Assembly (NCBI RefSeq): GCF_037975245.1
Contig: NC_092567.1
Span: forward strand, 7,440,714 to 7,504,713
Direction: 5' to 3'
Origin: Apostichopus japonicus
Taxonomy: Eukaryota; Echinodermata; Holothuroidea; Aspidochirotida; Stichopodidae
DNA: 64,000 bases
The position numbers and the translations under genes are program-made. Shown here one piece after another: positions 25,175-36,990 of this stretch. How positions within the stretch are numbered: the first letter of the stretch is position 1; each line of letters opens with the position of its first letter. Under the pieces are notes generated by a model, which saw nothing but the letters and a program-made list of their open reading frames with translations, had not been told where the DNA came from and ran no database searches.

Positions 25175-27276
25175 AAGTGACTATTTTAATTATTTCTTTT
25201 CAACTCTGCTAACTCTCCGGGACTTGCAAAGAGCTTGATGGAACATGCACCATTCTGAAATAATTGGACGTTAATCAGCTATTTTTTATAGTAAGGCTTA
25301 TTCTTGTCTTACACCAGTACCTTTTTGACTTTCTAAAGATATGTCGTGTTTTATAACGTTATTGAAAGTTTATCAGAAAGTTCTACATGTATCCGTTGCT
25401 TTCAATATTACTTCGTTTTTTTCCTTTCCTTTCTTATTTGTCATAGCCTTTTACCTGTCGTACTGTGTTTGTACGTGGTCATGTTAGTAAATTCTTAAGT
25501 TACGCACAATGTATACCAACTGCACGATAACTTTTTCTAAGTGGCCTAGCTTTTACTTCTGCGTATATTTGTTACAAATAGGATGCATCTCAAAGTTGGT
25601 CGATAAAAAAGTCCTTGAAAATTTCGAATTCTTCACACACATAGCTCAAGTATATCGGGAATATTATTGTCCAATCAAATAACGCGACCAGCAACACTGC
25701 CCCGCCGATAAATGTCTATGGAAAATTAGTACTGAGTCTCACATATAGTTAAGTCTATTGCGTATTTCCGTTGAAGTACTGTATAAACTCGTAAATTTTG
25801 TCTTCAGTTAGTTGTCACGTAACTATCGCAAAACCGGTACCAGAACACAGCCTGGCATTTTTGAACGAATTTTGTTTAAGATAACGTTCATAAAACAAAT
25901 GGAATTTACAGTATGAACTTGGTAGTAATGTATCATAAGGTCGATGTTGCAAATGTAGGAATATATTTCCTATTCCTTCTTCTTTCCTTTTTGTTTTCTT
26001 TGTAAGTGCGACTGGGATGGAAGTTCGTTCGGGTTCAGTATAATTTACATGTGAACATGAAAATAACATGATAAGAAGATCGAAATGACACAAAACAAAC
26101 AATTTTCTCATTTATTAGTCTGTGTTTAAAAACTGTAAAGGTAACCGTTTAAGCAAAGATAAAATTTACAAAAGATCGGCACACTTTTGCCACGATAAAG
26201 TGTATTGTCTGCAGAACAAAAGAACGTAGCAACGCTGATACCAGGATCGTCCAAGTTGCTTCGGAGAGTTACTCATGCATATCTTTAAGCTCCTCCCATT
26301 CTGCATAGGACTTCTGCAGGGTTAGGGAGCTCATTTTACGGTGTGTGCACAGAGTGTAAAGGGGTCATTGCGCAGTTGTGGCTCCGCCTGGCGCAGACTA
26401 GATTTGGCTACGTTCCCTAACAAACACCTCAATCGTGTTTCCGCTCTCAATTATATTAATGTAATGCTTTATTATCTCATTTGTACATCTTCCAATTTCT
26501 TGTCTAATTTCAATTTTCCTGGTGGACAAAACTCACATCTCATTTTAATTCCCCCCCCCCCCGCCCCCCTTCCACCTAAATAATAGAGGATGGAACACCG
26601 GATTGTTAGATAATACTGTTTTGTTTGTTTTGAGATGTGACACACTATCTCGAGTTTTGCGAACATATTGTGTCATAAATCAGTTATTATTACAAAATAA
26701 CAGTCAACAGTGATTATTTTACCAGTATATAGGCATAGGAGATAAAGCTACAAACAGAACCAGCTGCTTTAAGCTAAAATAGAAAATGCTCTGATCAGGA
26801 GCGTCACTCCGAATTGAGAGTTGGGTGGGGGAGGGGGCATAAATAAGGGTACATGAATAAAACTGAAGGGGTCGGCGAGCAAAGCCCTTTTCGGGTGGGA
26901 TCCATGGGCGAATCCCCGCCAGGATCCAGGGGTCGGACTCTACAAATCTTCAGGTTTACTTCTGTTTGGTGCCTGAATTGATATGTCATTCATCAATAAA
27001 TTTAATAAAAGTCACATTTGACAAGATTAGCCTTGAATTAAAACGACTTATCTATTTCACATCCTGATATAACTTAGGGCATTAATCATGATTATTCAGA
27101 TTGAAACTTAAACCCAAAAGGAAACATCTAAACTTTGAACACAAGGTTATCTAGTTATCCAGACATCTACAACATGCAAACATATGGTATTATAAGTACA
27201 TTTGAAAAGCACAATTTGGTATCTAGGCACATTCACTTCATTGGAAACAACAAATCATAAAATATAAAGATATACT
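25175..27276. other. Intergenic region 3' of the BEN gene
   Basis: No supported gene. It contains a repeat fragment at about 26420-26610 related to 21290-21475, with the exact shared block GGAACACCGGATTGTTAG at 26592, and a poly-C run near 26551. Confidence 0.5.
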
Positions 27277-28088
27277 TCAGGGCCGTAGACTGGGTAGAAT
27301 TCTTAGCAGCAGTTAAGGAACATCGAGAAAAAATTCATCGTCCAAATGTTATATAGCTATGCTTTGAAGTGCGGATATACGGTACCAGGCGCTTTTTCAA
27401 GAAATCTGAGTGGGTTGGTCATTTCCAAAAAGGGACCGTCATGAAAGTATCTGAGCGGAGTGCCACCATCGATTGACGTAACAATACAAGTTCTGGCATA
27501 TGATGGTAGCAGTAGCAAAAACATGGTTAGGGGGAGCCATATGGGGAATTAGGTGTAAATTATATGTTAGGTTTGTGTCATGATTTTTCACGTCAGAAAA
27601 AGGACCTACTGCTGGTAGGGGAGGGGGAATGAGCTGAGTGAGTGGACCGTGTAGGGGACAGTGCATTATTATTATTAGTAAAACATTGTGGCACTAATAT
27701 AGGGGATAACAGTGAAACATATACGTAATAAGTATATGAACCGTAGTTTCACGTTAGACTGCTACACTGTTCATGCAGGTTAAATCTTTGGAGCTCTCTA
27801 CCTTTATTGTTATTATAATCCCCCTCTGCCCCCAGCCCCCCCCCCCCTCTGAAAACCACCAGAAACAGTAGTCGCATCAGAGATCGTGCATATACGTGAT
27901 GAGCAGTTAAAGTAAACCTTATGTTACTTGACCGCCATTCCTACAATACGTGCCTAGAATCTCAGAGTTTGCACACTACAGACTAATTAAATCAGAAGAA
28001 ATGATATGAACATTTATCGTAGGCCTACTTTCATTTGAAAAGTGTAAATCTCAGGGGGCAGCTACCCATGCGCAGGCTACGGCCCTGA
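27277..28088. mobile_element. Candidate MITE of about 0.8 kb with TCAGGGCCGTAG ends
   Basis: The left end reads TCAGGGCCGTAGACTG (27277) and the right end, reverse-complemented, TCAGGGCCGTAGCCTG (28088), so the ends are inverted repeats with one mismatch in 16. The pentamer ATACT directly abuts both ends (27272-27276 and 28089-28093) and may be a short or eroded target duplication. CAGGGCCG resembles hAT-type ends, which usually have 8-bp duplications, so the superfamily is uncertain. No transposase ORF is inside. Confidence 0.6.
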
Positions 28089-28149
28089 ATACTAAACTAG
28101 TGCGTGTAAAGAGCAATGCACTGACCCTGTTAGGAAAGATAGAAAAAAT

Positions 28150-30925
28150 ACCGTTTATAACCATCGTCCCCTCCATCTCCCAAACCCCTTCCATCTCCTC
28201 AACCCCCTCTTTCTCCTAAACCCCTCCATATCTCTCAAACCTATCCATCTCCCCAACCCCTCCATCTCCTAAACCCCCCCATCTCCCTCCAACCCCTCCA
28301 TCCCCCACCCCCTCCAGCCCCTCCGTCCTCACATCATTCATCTCCCCAACCCCTTCCATCTCCCTCACACCCATCCATACCCCACCCTCTCCAACTCCCC
28401 AACCCCTCCCTCAAACCCCTCCATCTCCCTCCATCCCCACTCTCTCCAACTCCCCAACCCGCTCCATCTCCCTCCACCCCTCCATCCCCCACCCTCTCCA
28501 ACTCCCTAACCTGCTCCATCTCCATCAAACCCCTCCATCTCCATCAAACCCCTCCATCCCCCACCCTCTCCAACTCCCCAACCCCTCCCTCAAACCCCTC
28601 CATCTCCCTCCATCCCCACCCTCTCCAACTCCCCAACCCGCTCTATCTCCCTCACACCCCTCCATCCCCCACCCTCTCCAACTCCCTAACCCGCTCCATC
28701 TCCATCAAACCCCTCCATCTCCATCAAACCCCTCCATCTCCATCAAACCCCTCCATCCCCCACCCTCTCCAACTCCCTAACCGCTCCATCTCCATCAAAC
28801 CCCTCCATCTCCATCAAACCCCTCCATCCCCCACCCTCTCCAACTCTCCAACCCCTCCCTCAAACCCCTCCATCTCCCTCCATCCCCACCCTCTCCAACT
28901 CCCCAACCCGCTCCATCTCCATCAAACCCCTCCATCTCCCTCACACCCCTCCATCCCCCACCCTCTCCAACTCCCCAACCCCTCCCTCAAACCCCTCCAT
29001 CTCCCTCCATCCCAACCCTCTCCAACTCCCCAACCCGCTTCATCTCCGTCACACCCCTCCATCCCCACCCTCTCCAACTCCCCAACCCGCTCAATCTCCC
29101 TCACACCCCACCATCCCCCACCCTCTCCAACTCCCTAACCCGCTCCATCTCCATCAAACCCCTCCATCTCCCTCACACCCCTCCATCCCCCACCCTCTCC
29201 AACTCCCCAACCCCTCCCTCAAACCCCTCCATCTCCCTCCATCCCAACCCTCTCCAACTCCCCAACCCGCTTCATCTCCGTCACACCCCTCCATCCCCAC
29301 CCTCTCCAACTCCCCAACCCGCTCCATCTCCCTCACACCCCTCCATCCCCCACCCTCTCCAACTCCCTAACCGCTCCATCTCCATCAAACCCCTCCATCT
29401 CCATCAAACCCCTCCATCCTCCACACTCTCCAATTCCCCAACCCCTCCCTCAAACCCCTCCATCTCCCTCCATCCCCACCCTCTCCAACTCCCTAACCCG
29501 CTCCATCTCCATCAAACCCCTCCATCTCCCTCACACCCCTCCATCCCCCACCCTCTCCAACTCCCCAACCCCTCCCTCAAACCCCTCCATCTCCCTCCAT
29601 CCCCACCCTCTCCAACTCCCCAACCCGCTCCATCTCCCTCACACCCCACCATCCCCCACCCTCTCCAACTCCCTAACCCGCTCAATCTCCATCAAACCCC
29701 TCCATCTCCCTCCATCCCCTCCATCCCCCACCCTCTCCATCTCCCTCCAACCCCTCCATCTCCATCAAACCCCTCCATCTCCATCAAACCCCTCCATCCC
29801 CCACCCTCTCCAACTCCCCAACCCCTCCCTCAAACCCCTCCATCTCCCTCCATCCCCACCCTCTCCAACTCCCCAACCCGCTCAATCTCCCTCACACCCC
29901 ACCATCCCCCACCCTCTCCAACTCCCTAACCCGCTCCATCTCCATCAAACCCCTCCATCTCCCTCACACCCCTCCATACCCTACCCTCTCCAACTCCCCA
30001 ACCCCTCCCTCAAACCCCTCCATCTCCCTCCATCCCCACCCTCTCCAACTCCCCAACCCGCTTCATCTCCGTCACACCCCTCCATCCCCACCCTCTCCAA
30101 CTCCCCATCCCGCTCCATCTCCCTCACACCCCTCCATCCCCCACCCTCTCCAACTCCCTAACCGCTCCATCTCCATCAAACCCCTCCATCTCCATCAAAC
30201 CCCTCCATCCTCCACCCTCTCCATCAAACCCCTCCATCCTCCACCCTCTCCAACTCCCCAACCCCTCCCTCAAACCCCTCCATCTCCCTCCATCCCCACC
30301 CTCTCCAACTCCCCAACCCCTCCCTCAAACCCCTCCATCTCCCTCCATCCCCACCCTCTCCAACTCCCCAACCCGCTCCATCTCCCTCACACCCCACCAT
30401 CCCCACCCTCTCCAACTCCCTAACCCGCTCCATCTCCATCAAACCCCTCCATCTCCCTCACACCCCTCCAACCCCCACCCTCTCCAACTCCCCAACCCCT
30501 CCCTCAAACCCCTCCATCTCCCTCCATCCCCATCCTCTCCAACTCCCCAACCCTCTCCATCTCCCTCACACCCCTCTATCCCCCACCCTCTCCAACTCCC
30601 TAACCCGCTCCATCTCCATCAAACCCCTCCATCTCCATCAAACCCCTCCATCCCCCACCCTCTCCAACTCCCCAACCCCTCCCTCAAACCCCTCCATCTC
30701 CCTCCATCCCCACCCTCTTCAACTCCCCAACCCGCTGCATCTCCCTCACACCCCTCCATACCCCACCCTCTCAATCTCCATCAAACCCCTCCATCTCCAT
30801 CAAACCCCTCCATCCCCCACCCTCTCCAACTCCCTAACCTGTTCCATCTCCATCAAACCCCTCCATCTCCATCAAACCCCTCCATCCCCCACCCTCTCCA
30901 CCTCCCCTCTCTCTCCACTCATCTA
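28150..30925. repeat. C-rich homopyrimidine-biased minisatellite, about 2.8 kb
   Basis: Imperfect units combine CTCCATCTCC, ATCAAACCCCTCCATC, CCCCACCCTCTCCAACTC and CCCAACCCGCTCCATC. Higher-order repeats are visible: the variant CGCTTCATCTCCGTCAC recurs at 29036, 29268 (232 bp apart) and 30059. The plus strand is almost free of G, and the minus strand carries many runs of three to five G. The minus-strand ORFs rich in Gly, Glu, Trp and Arg are artefacts of the repeat. Confidence 0.97.
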
Positions 30926-31887
30926 ACAATTCATCGTATTATACGTAAAGTATTATTATACAAGTATAAATGAACAACGGAAAACTTTCTGGGAACAATA
31001 AACAAGAAAAGAGGAATTAAGTTCAACAGTAAACACAATAATCAGCATCTCATGAATAATCATCAACCATATACATAAACATGAGAGGGTTTTATTACAT
31101 CATTACCCTTAGCTAACCATCATTGGAATTAATTACATTTTAATTAATTAGGTGTTACATTACTTCGTTATAAATAGAAAGAATGGCGGTTGTGTTCTAG
31201 ACAATACTTCCTCAAGCTGCTGAGTGATAAATATATTAACATACTGTGTATGGTGTATAAGGCCTGAGACTGTATACTTCGCTTCTGTCCATGATGTAGG
31301 CCCAACCATTCATAATTCCAACCATTTATCAGTTTAGTCCTGGGTACCTAACAAACTGTGACTGTCTATGTACATGCATTGTAACTCAACATGCTGATAA
31401 TAAGTTGGGGTTGATATGTTACAGCATGCCAGAAATCTTGGGAGTAACCCACTGGTGGCAATGTACATATAACTTCAAAGACTTGATACTTCATAGTTTC
31501 TCAATTTCAAACACATCCCTGATCAGACCAAGGTACATTCTACAACAACTTAGCTTGCCTGGCATGTCGGCAATCTTTATTTTCTACAGAAGTTGAATTT
31601 TTCTGATGAACTGTTAATTAGGAATCCATCAGTACTGTTGCTGTCTCCACTTTAGAAAAAAATCTTCAATATACCACTACAATATAGTAGTTGTGTTTAG
31701 TCAGGTTTGTTAGCTCTACACAATTAAACAAGTGGAATCTTAAAAATTCATATGATGTTATTTATAACACTAATTAGGCAAGCTGTCTTCACCTACATAT
31801 AACCTGTAGATTTCATCAAAGGAACCCAACACAACCCATTACCATTTCACAAACTGACTGTTGAGAAATTATCATGTGAAGACTTAC
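30926..31887. other. Intergenic or intronic region
   Basis: AT-rich, no supported exon. If the minus-strand gene at 31888-33688 continues, its next exon should lie in or beyond this stretch; none was recognised. Confidence 0.4.
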
Positions 31888-33688
31888 ATCCACAAAGGAC
31901 GTTATGTCAGCAGTGATGTGTTCTTGCTTTACTTTTTCTTTCACTTTCTTGGAGGAAATGTACAGTAGAAATGTTGAAAACGGTATCACCTGGAGGTTAA
32001 AGAGAAAATAGAAAATAACTCAACTTTCCATTCACTAGATTTATCAAGGAGAAATTCATCAGATCTGTAATCCTTTTAGTAACAGACAGCAACGTCTATG
32101 CTTATGTCTTATTAATAAGTATATGAATATTTATAGAGCTGTATGCCAGGGCAGCAAATATATTGTTTTCTATTTCCGTTTTTATCTATGGGTTTATTGG
32201 CCTGACATAGCTAGCAACACAGGACTAATGTCATAATTCAAAGCACCTTTGCCTTTATCTTAAACTGCTCTTTAGGAGTATGTTTTGCATCTGAGGTAAT
32301 TAAAGCAATTAGTTACTTACAGTATAACACTTGTAGTGGTAACTGATCATCTCCATGTTACCTCCTAAGAGTTGTGAAACCCCCCCCCCCCCCCCAATGA
32401 AATACATCTTTTGACAATTGCTGGAATTTTATACCAGTTTTGTGAGATATCTTCCATAGTAATGTAACATAAAATAAATGTAGAAAGCACATGTGCTTGA
32501 GTTTCCTGGAAATATCTCGTACTGTAAATGGCCAGTAATATAGCTGAAGTGCAAATAATGTACATCTTAGACAGAACAGGGAGTTGTTATGGAACAACTC
32601 CCTGGACAGAACACGTTAAGAGAATCCTTCAACACTATTGAACAATGGCTAAGAATTGAATTCTGAAGTACTATGGTTTTTAGTCTGAGTCCAGAAGCTA
32701 CTGTACATGCATGTCTTGTATTACTGACTGACAACAGCATACAGTACGCATATGTTACAGTAAACCCACTAAAGACTTCCATTTGTAATCCCTTAGTATA
32801 TAGCTCATTGACAAATGACATAAAACCTAGATTATCTTCAGATATAAATTTGATATTAATTTTCTTGGGTCTTAGAAGTACTGAGAGGGGAAGGGTAGGA
32901 AAGGTAAGGATGGAAAAGTAGAAATAGTTGCTGTTAGTCATTCTACACTTTATTAAACAAAGACTTAATTGTGACATATAGCAAGTGGAAGCACATATGC
33001 TTCAGACAGTGTACAAGTAACATAGTAACATAATCACTGATTCACTTGATGAGGCAGTTGTACAGGATGTTATCACTCTTACATTAAATATAGTAACAAA
33101 CTCTCCTAATCAATGTCTCCACTAAAACAGAATGATGGAGAAGTATGTCACATATTAATGTATTTATATATTTCTTAGCTTTGGCAAATCTGGTGTTTAT
33201 ATCACAAGGATATAGCCTCAAGTAGGTACATTACCATATTTTTTGTGGAAGTGAGGCTGACAATACAGAGGAATGAGGCCTCACTTCAAAGACTGAGTAC
33301 TACTGTACCCTTACCTGCCTCCCAACACTATGACACACTGACAAATTGTTAATTAAACATATACACATAGTTGTGTTTATTTACACATTGGTAAGCAATA
33401 CAATGTATGGCATGCAGTGTCTAATATATGGTGTATGAATGTTATATTGAGGCCTTTATCTTCCCTAAGGCGGTTCAAAACAATTACTGTTCCACCAGGA
33501 TTAGGCAGTAACAAAGTCACTTTCTACCCAGACCCAAAACTAATTATAACTACCACCCAGCCTACCAGTCCTGCTATACACTAATTATACACTTACCATT
33601 ACCATCAGCATATTGTAAACCATTCTGTGCAAGATCCGCATCATGTGATCCCCAAAGATCGTCTCAAGACTGATTAATCCACTTTTAC
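31888..33688 (-). CDS. Two exons of an unidentified membrane-protein gene (partial)
   Basis: On the minus strand, exon 33688-33597 has an acceptor (CTCATTAG) and a GTAAGT donor, and exon 31989-31888 has an acceptor (AACCTCCAG) and a GTAAGT donor. The junction is phase 0 on both sides. The joined reading includes 'SLETIFGDHMMRILHRM', then a hydrophobic stretch 'MLMVMVIPFSTFLLYI' spanning the junction, then a basic segment 'SSKKVKEKVKQEHI' and 'TADITSFVD'. This looks like a membrane helix followed by a positively charged cytosolic side. I do not recognise the family. The start, the end and the remaining exons are not found. A decayed relative of the first exon and its intron lies at about 52300-52460. 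Confidence 0.5.
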
Positions 33689-35017
33689 CTAATGAGGAGA
33701 CAAAGACAAAAGCAATAAGAATCAGTTGTCACTTATTGTATATCTTGAGAATATCTGAACTAGATATATTTTAATGTAAACAATAAAGTCCCTTGTTATT
33801 GAGTATGTCTTTTTAATATTTACTCAACAGTTATTCCATTGCTCGAAGATATACAAGCTAATGACTCTGTGTCCCTGAAACAAATCAATAATTGCAAGTT
33901 CTTTCATTTTATTGAAAGGCACTTTTATTTTAAGCTGAATAAATTTTGAAATTGTAACCTTAAACACAACAATAAGCTAAAAATGGTAACACGATTGCAA
34001 TGCTTTGGGTTAGACTAAATTGATCAGCACATTTCTAAGTAGGTACTTTTAACATTATTTGGTGCAGCAGGCCAATGAAGTTGTTCAACTTTGTATGAAC
34101 ACCAAATTTCTAAATCTATTACTTTGAATTAAAGCAAAGTTAGGCCTAATTACTGGTCTAGATTGCTTTTTTCAAACTATCTGTATACCAGTGTGAAGCA
34201 GAGGCTGCTCTATTACATAAATGTTAGTGTTTTTGCTTTCACAACTTTCCCAGTAACTTAATTTCCAACTTTGCCAATATGCAGCAACATGATGCACCCC
34301 CCCCCCCCACCCAAACACACTCTTATCACAGAAAAACTGAATTACACAATAACTTTAAGAACAGAAAAATAATACAAATGCATTAAAGATTTCAGATGAC
34401 ATAACATGCTGAATCCTAAAAGAACTTGTCATATTGTGTTGTATGATCTTCTGTGATAGAATCATACACTGTTGCTTGTCATACTGTAGTGCAATACTCA
34501 ATACCTATCATCATCCTTGACAACTATTTAATATGATGGGATAGGTGAACCTTGCCATAAATTACATAATATCCACTCAACCTGGAGACGTGACAATAGA
34601 AAGCCTTCATTAGCATTATATGCTCACACAGGAATGAAATTGTTACATTATGAAACAATGTGTGTCTAATGACCATTAAAATTGGTCAGATTTGAAAGAT
34701 TAGAGATGTAGGCCATCAGCTAAAGGGCGAAATTCGCTTGTTTCGTTCCAGCAACTGCGGGTCTAAAATATCTCTACAGCATAAAATACATAAATTAATG
34801 AATATTACTGTAATGATCCAAAAGTTCTCCATGTGCTTTCCTGCAGTTTTCTTGCAATGTCGCTCGAAAGGTCGAACTGTATTTTTTATTGCGTATGTTA
34901 AGAAGCCTGCCGTTTTACGTTCAAAAGTTGTGCGCCAGTGAGATATCTGTATCATGTGATATGAATTGTCCAATGAGCCATGAGTTCTGTGTGCAATCTT
35001 TGTAGAAAACAACAAAC
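33689..35017. other. Region upstream of the pseudogene and the minus-strand exons
   Basis: No supported exon. A poly-C run lies near 34303. The sequence immediately before 35018 (ACAAACATGGCGGC) contains a YY1-like AnATGGCGGC element overlapping the ATG of the next feature. Confidence 0.4.
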
Positions 35018-36990
35018 ATGGCGGCTCCCACTGGCGCTAGTCAGTCTCCGACACACGAAAATCTACAGTGCTCAGTGCACATTGATTCTGTAAAATTTGA
35101 AGCAGTGAAGGCACTGACGAATAAACAATGGACTAAAGTTACTTCCTGCGCTAAAGATTGGCTTAATCTCAGCGGCGGAGAGTTATAGCGCCGTATTACT
35201 AATTACTCCATGGCCTACTACGATCAAGCGTGTGTTCAACAGCATAGTATGATGGGGTTCCACGATAAGTGTTACAGGCGGTTCATTGATAGCAAGCACA
35301 TTGCTGCAAGAAAACGGACAGTACCAGAGGAGACCCCATATGATTTGAAACGAAGAATTGACGGAAAAGATCGAGGAAACAAAGCAGAAGCTCTGGTGTA
35401 TTGCATGTACAATGTATTATATGTGGGAAAAGAAACAATGCATTACTCGGCGTTGCAAACGGGTGCAGGACAAGCTGCAGCAGGCAGAGACTTTCGATGG
35501 AGGTAAGCCTAAGCATACTACACGACTCTACTTGTACTTCTGTGGCATAGTTGAAGTGTTAAGAGAAGTTGCATAATGCAAGATCAGTAGCTCTTGAGGG
35601 GTAGAATCCAAGTCAAAGGGCACAGTGTTGGACCTGAACATAATATAATTAGTGGCATGGTCATATGATTTGTTTTGTTATAAGGTGGTAGGAATGGAAA
35701 TTTGTTTCAAATTCTCCTTCTGGGGCACTAGCCTAAGTGTTAAATACAGGCTTCATAGTTTTCTTACTGTGGCCCTTTATTTGAATGATAGAGATATTAT
35801 ATTAGTTAGAAAAATAAGTGTAACAAAGGTGCAATAAGGTTAGGTTTGCAAGGTCTTATGGTCAGCCTGTCTAGCTTTACCAAAATGAACAAGTATCTGA
35901 CTCCTTTATTATTAGTAACAGATATAATCTACCATTGTATAATTTAAACCATAACATTAAGAGATAATGTACTGTACTGTCAAAAAAAGCCTGTTTTAAT
36001 TCTTTTTTGCATGACACTGGTTTGCAAAATTTGAATGTGTCTTTGTTTGTCCATAGAAGATGAGCAGATCACATGGTATATAAATATAATTGTCTTAGTT
36101 CTTACTTGTTCAAACTTACATTTTGATCAACAGAAAATGCAAAACAATTTGCTTTTTTTATTTCATTTTATTAAAGTATCGCTTCGACAAGCAGCAGAGC
36201 GGAAAAAAAGATGAGCCCAGATTTTATGCATACTGTATTAGAGGAAAAGGCTGTGTTGCCATTGAAGTGAGGTACCACTCTCTATGTTGCAGAAACTAGA
36301 TACAATTCTTGACAAGGAAGACATACAGATCTTGAAAGGTAAAGTACTGTCTTCAATGTGTGGTTCATTGAGTGTTCAGGGTTGGATCTAGGACTTTTGG
36401 AATATGAGGGTCCTCCCCCAAGGAAAATTAAAAAATTCTCTAAACGCTTTGAGATGCAATATCAGGTTTATCTTTCCATTGAAATTCTTAAAGTAGTTTG
36501 CCACAAATCTATAGCTGAATTGTAATTATATTGGTACCCCATCATAAAATGTGAGACTAAAATATATCCAATTTCATGGTACAAGGTGTTCTGTTAATCT
36601 CCATCCTCAGAGCAGAGTTTATCACCAACAAAAGATGCTCTGATCCAGCATGTTAAGCGCTGCACCAACCAGGCTGCTATTCACTGTAGGGCATTACAGC
36701 AAAGGATTGATGCACTCTCACCAGAGGGACATGGATGGAAACTTGAAAATGATGACCTTATAATCACTTGGATGACGAAGCCAGCTGACCCAGATGTTTT
36801 GCTTCAGTGTGTCAGCAGTAGCTGTAGAGTCGGCAAATGTCTTAAAGGAAGATGTTCCTGTATGAATGCACAACTACCGTGTACAGACCTATGTAAATGT
36901 AGAAATTGCAGCAACTCCCAAGAAGATGTTGAGATTGTTGATGCAGGGAAGATGATTTGGAGGATGAACTGTGATGGTATTAAATCTTGA
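35018..36990 (+). pseudogene. Relic of a Cys-rich (tesmin/CXC-like) multi-exon gene
   Basis: Segments: 35018-35502 (GTAAG donor), 36177-36338 (GTAAAG donor), 36611-36990. Segment 1 opens with ATG, has 'GFHDKCYRRF' and then 'CIAC...ETFDGG'. Segment 2 has 'SLRQAAER' and 'VAIEVRYHSLC'. Segment 3 has 'SPTKDALIQHVKR', 'HGWKLENDDLIITWMTKP' and a CXC-like block 'SCRVGKCLKGRCSC...CTDLCKCRNC'. The order of motifs (G-F/Y-HxxCY, CxxC, V-x-YHxxC, QHVKR, CXC) is one I associate with uncharacterised proteins abundant in marine invertebrate genomes, often much longer. Lesions: in-frame TAG at 35186, a frame change at about 35341-35390, a frame change in an A7 run at 36203-36209, and TAG at 36297 where family members usually have Tyr. 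Function is unknown; zinc binding is inferred from the cysteines. Confidence 0.7.

Noticed and set aside
28150-30925. Gly/Glu/Trp/Arg-rich minus-strand ORFs
   Set aside because: They are frames through the minisatellite and repeat its period; there is no independent coding signal.
31405-31600. A further exon of the minus-strand membrane-protein gene
   Set aside because: A short minus-strand reading exists, but the splice sites are weak and phase 0 entry is not satisfied convincingly.
35018-36340. Two in-frame TAG codons as possible amber recoding
   Set aside because: The same relic also has frame changes at about 35341-35390 and in an A7 run at 36203, so simple decay is the better reading.
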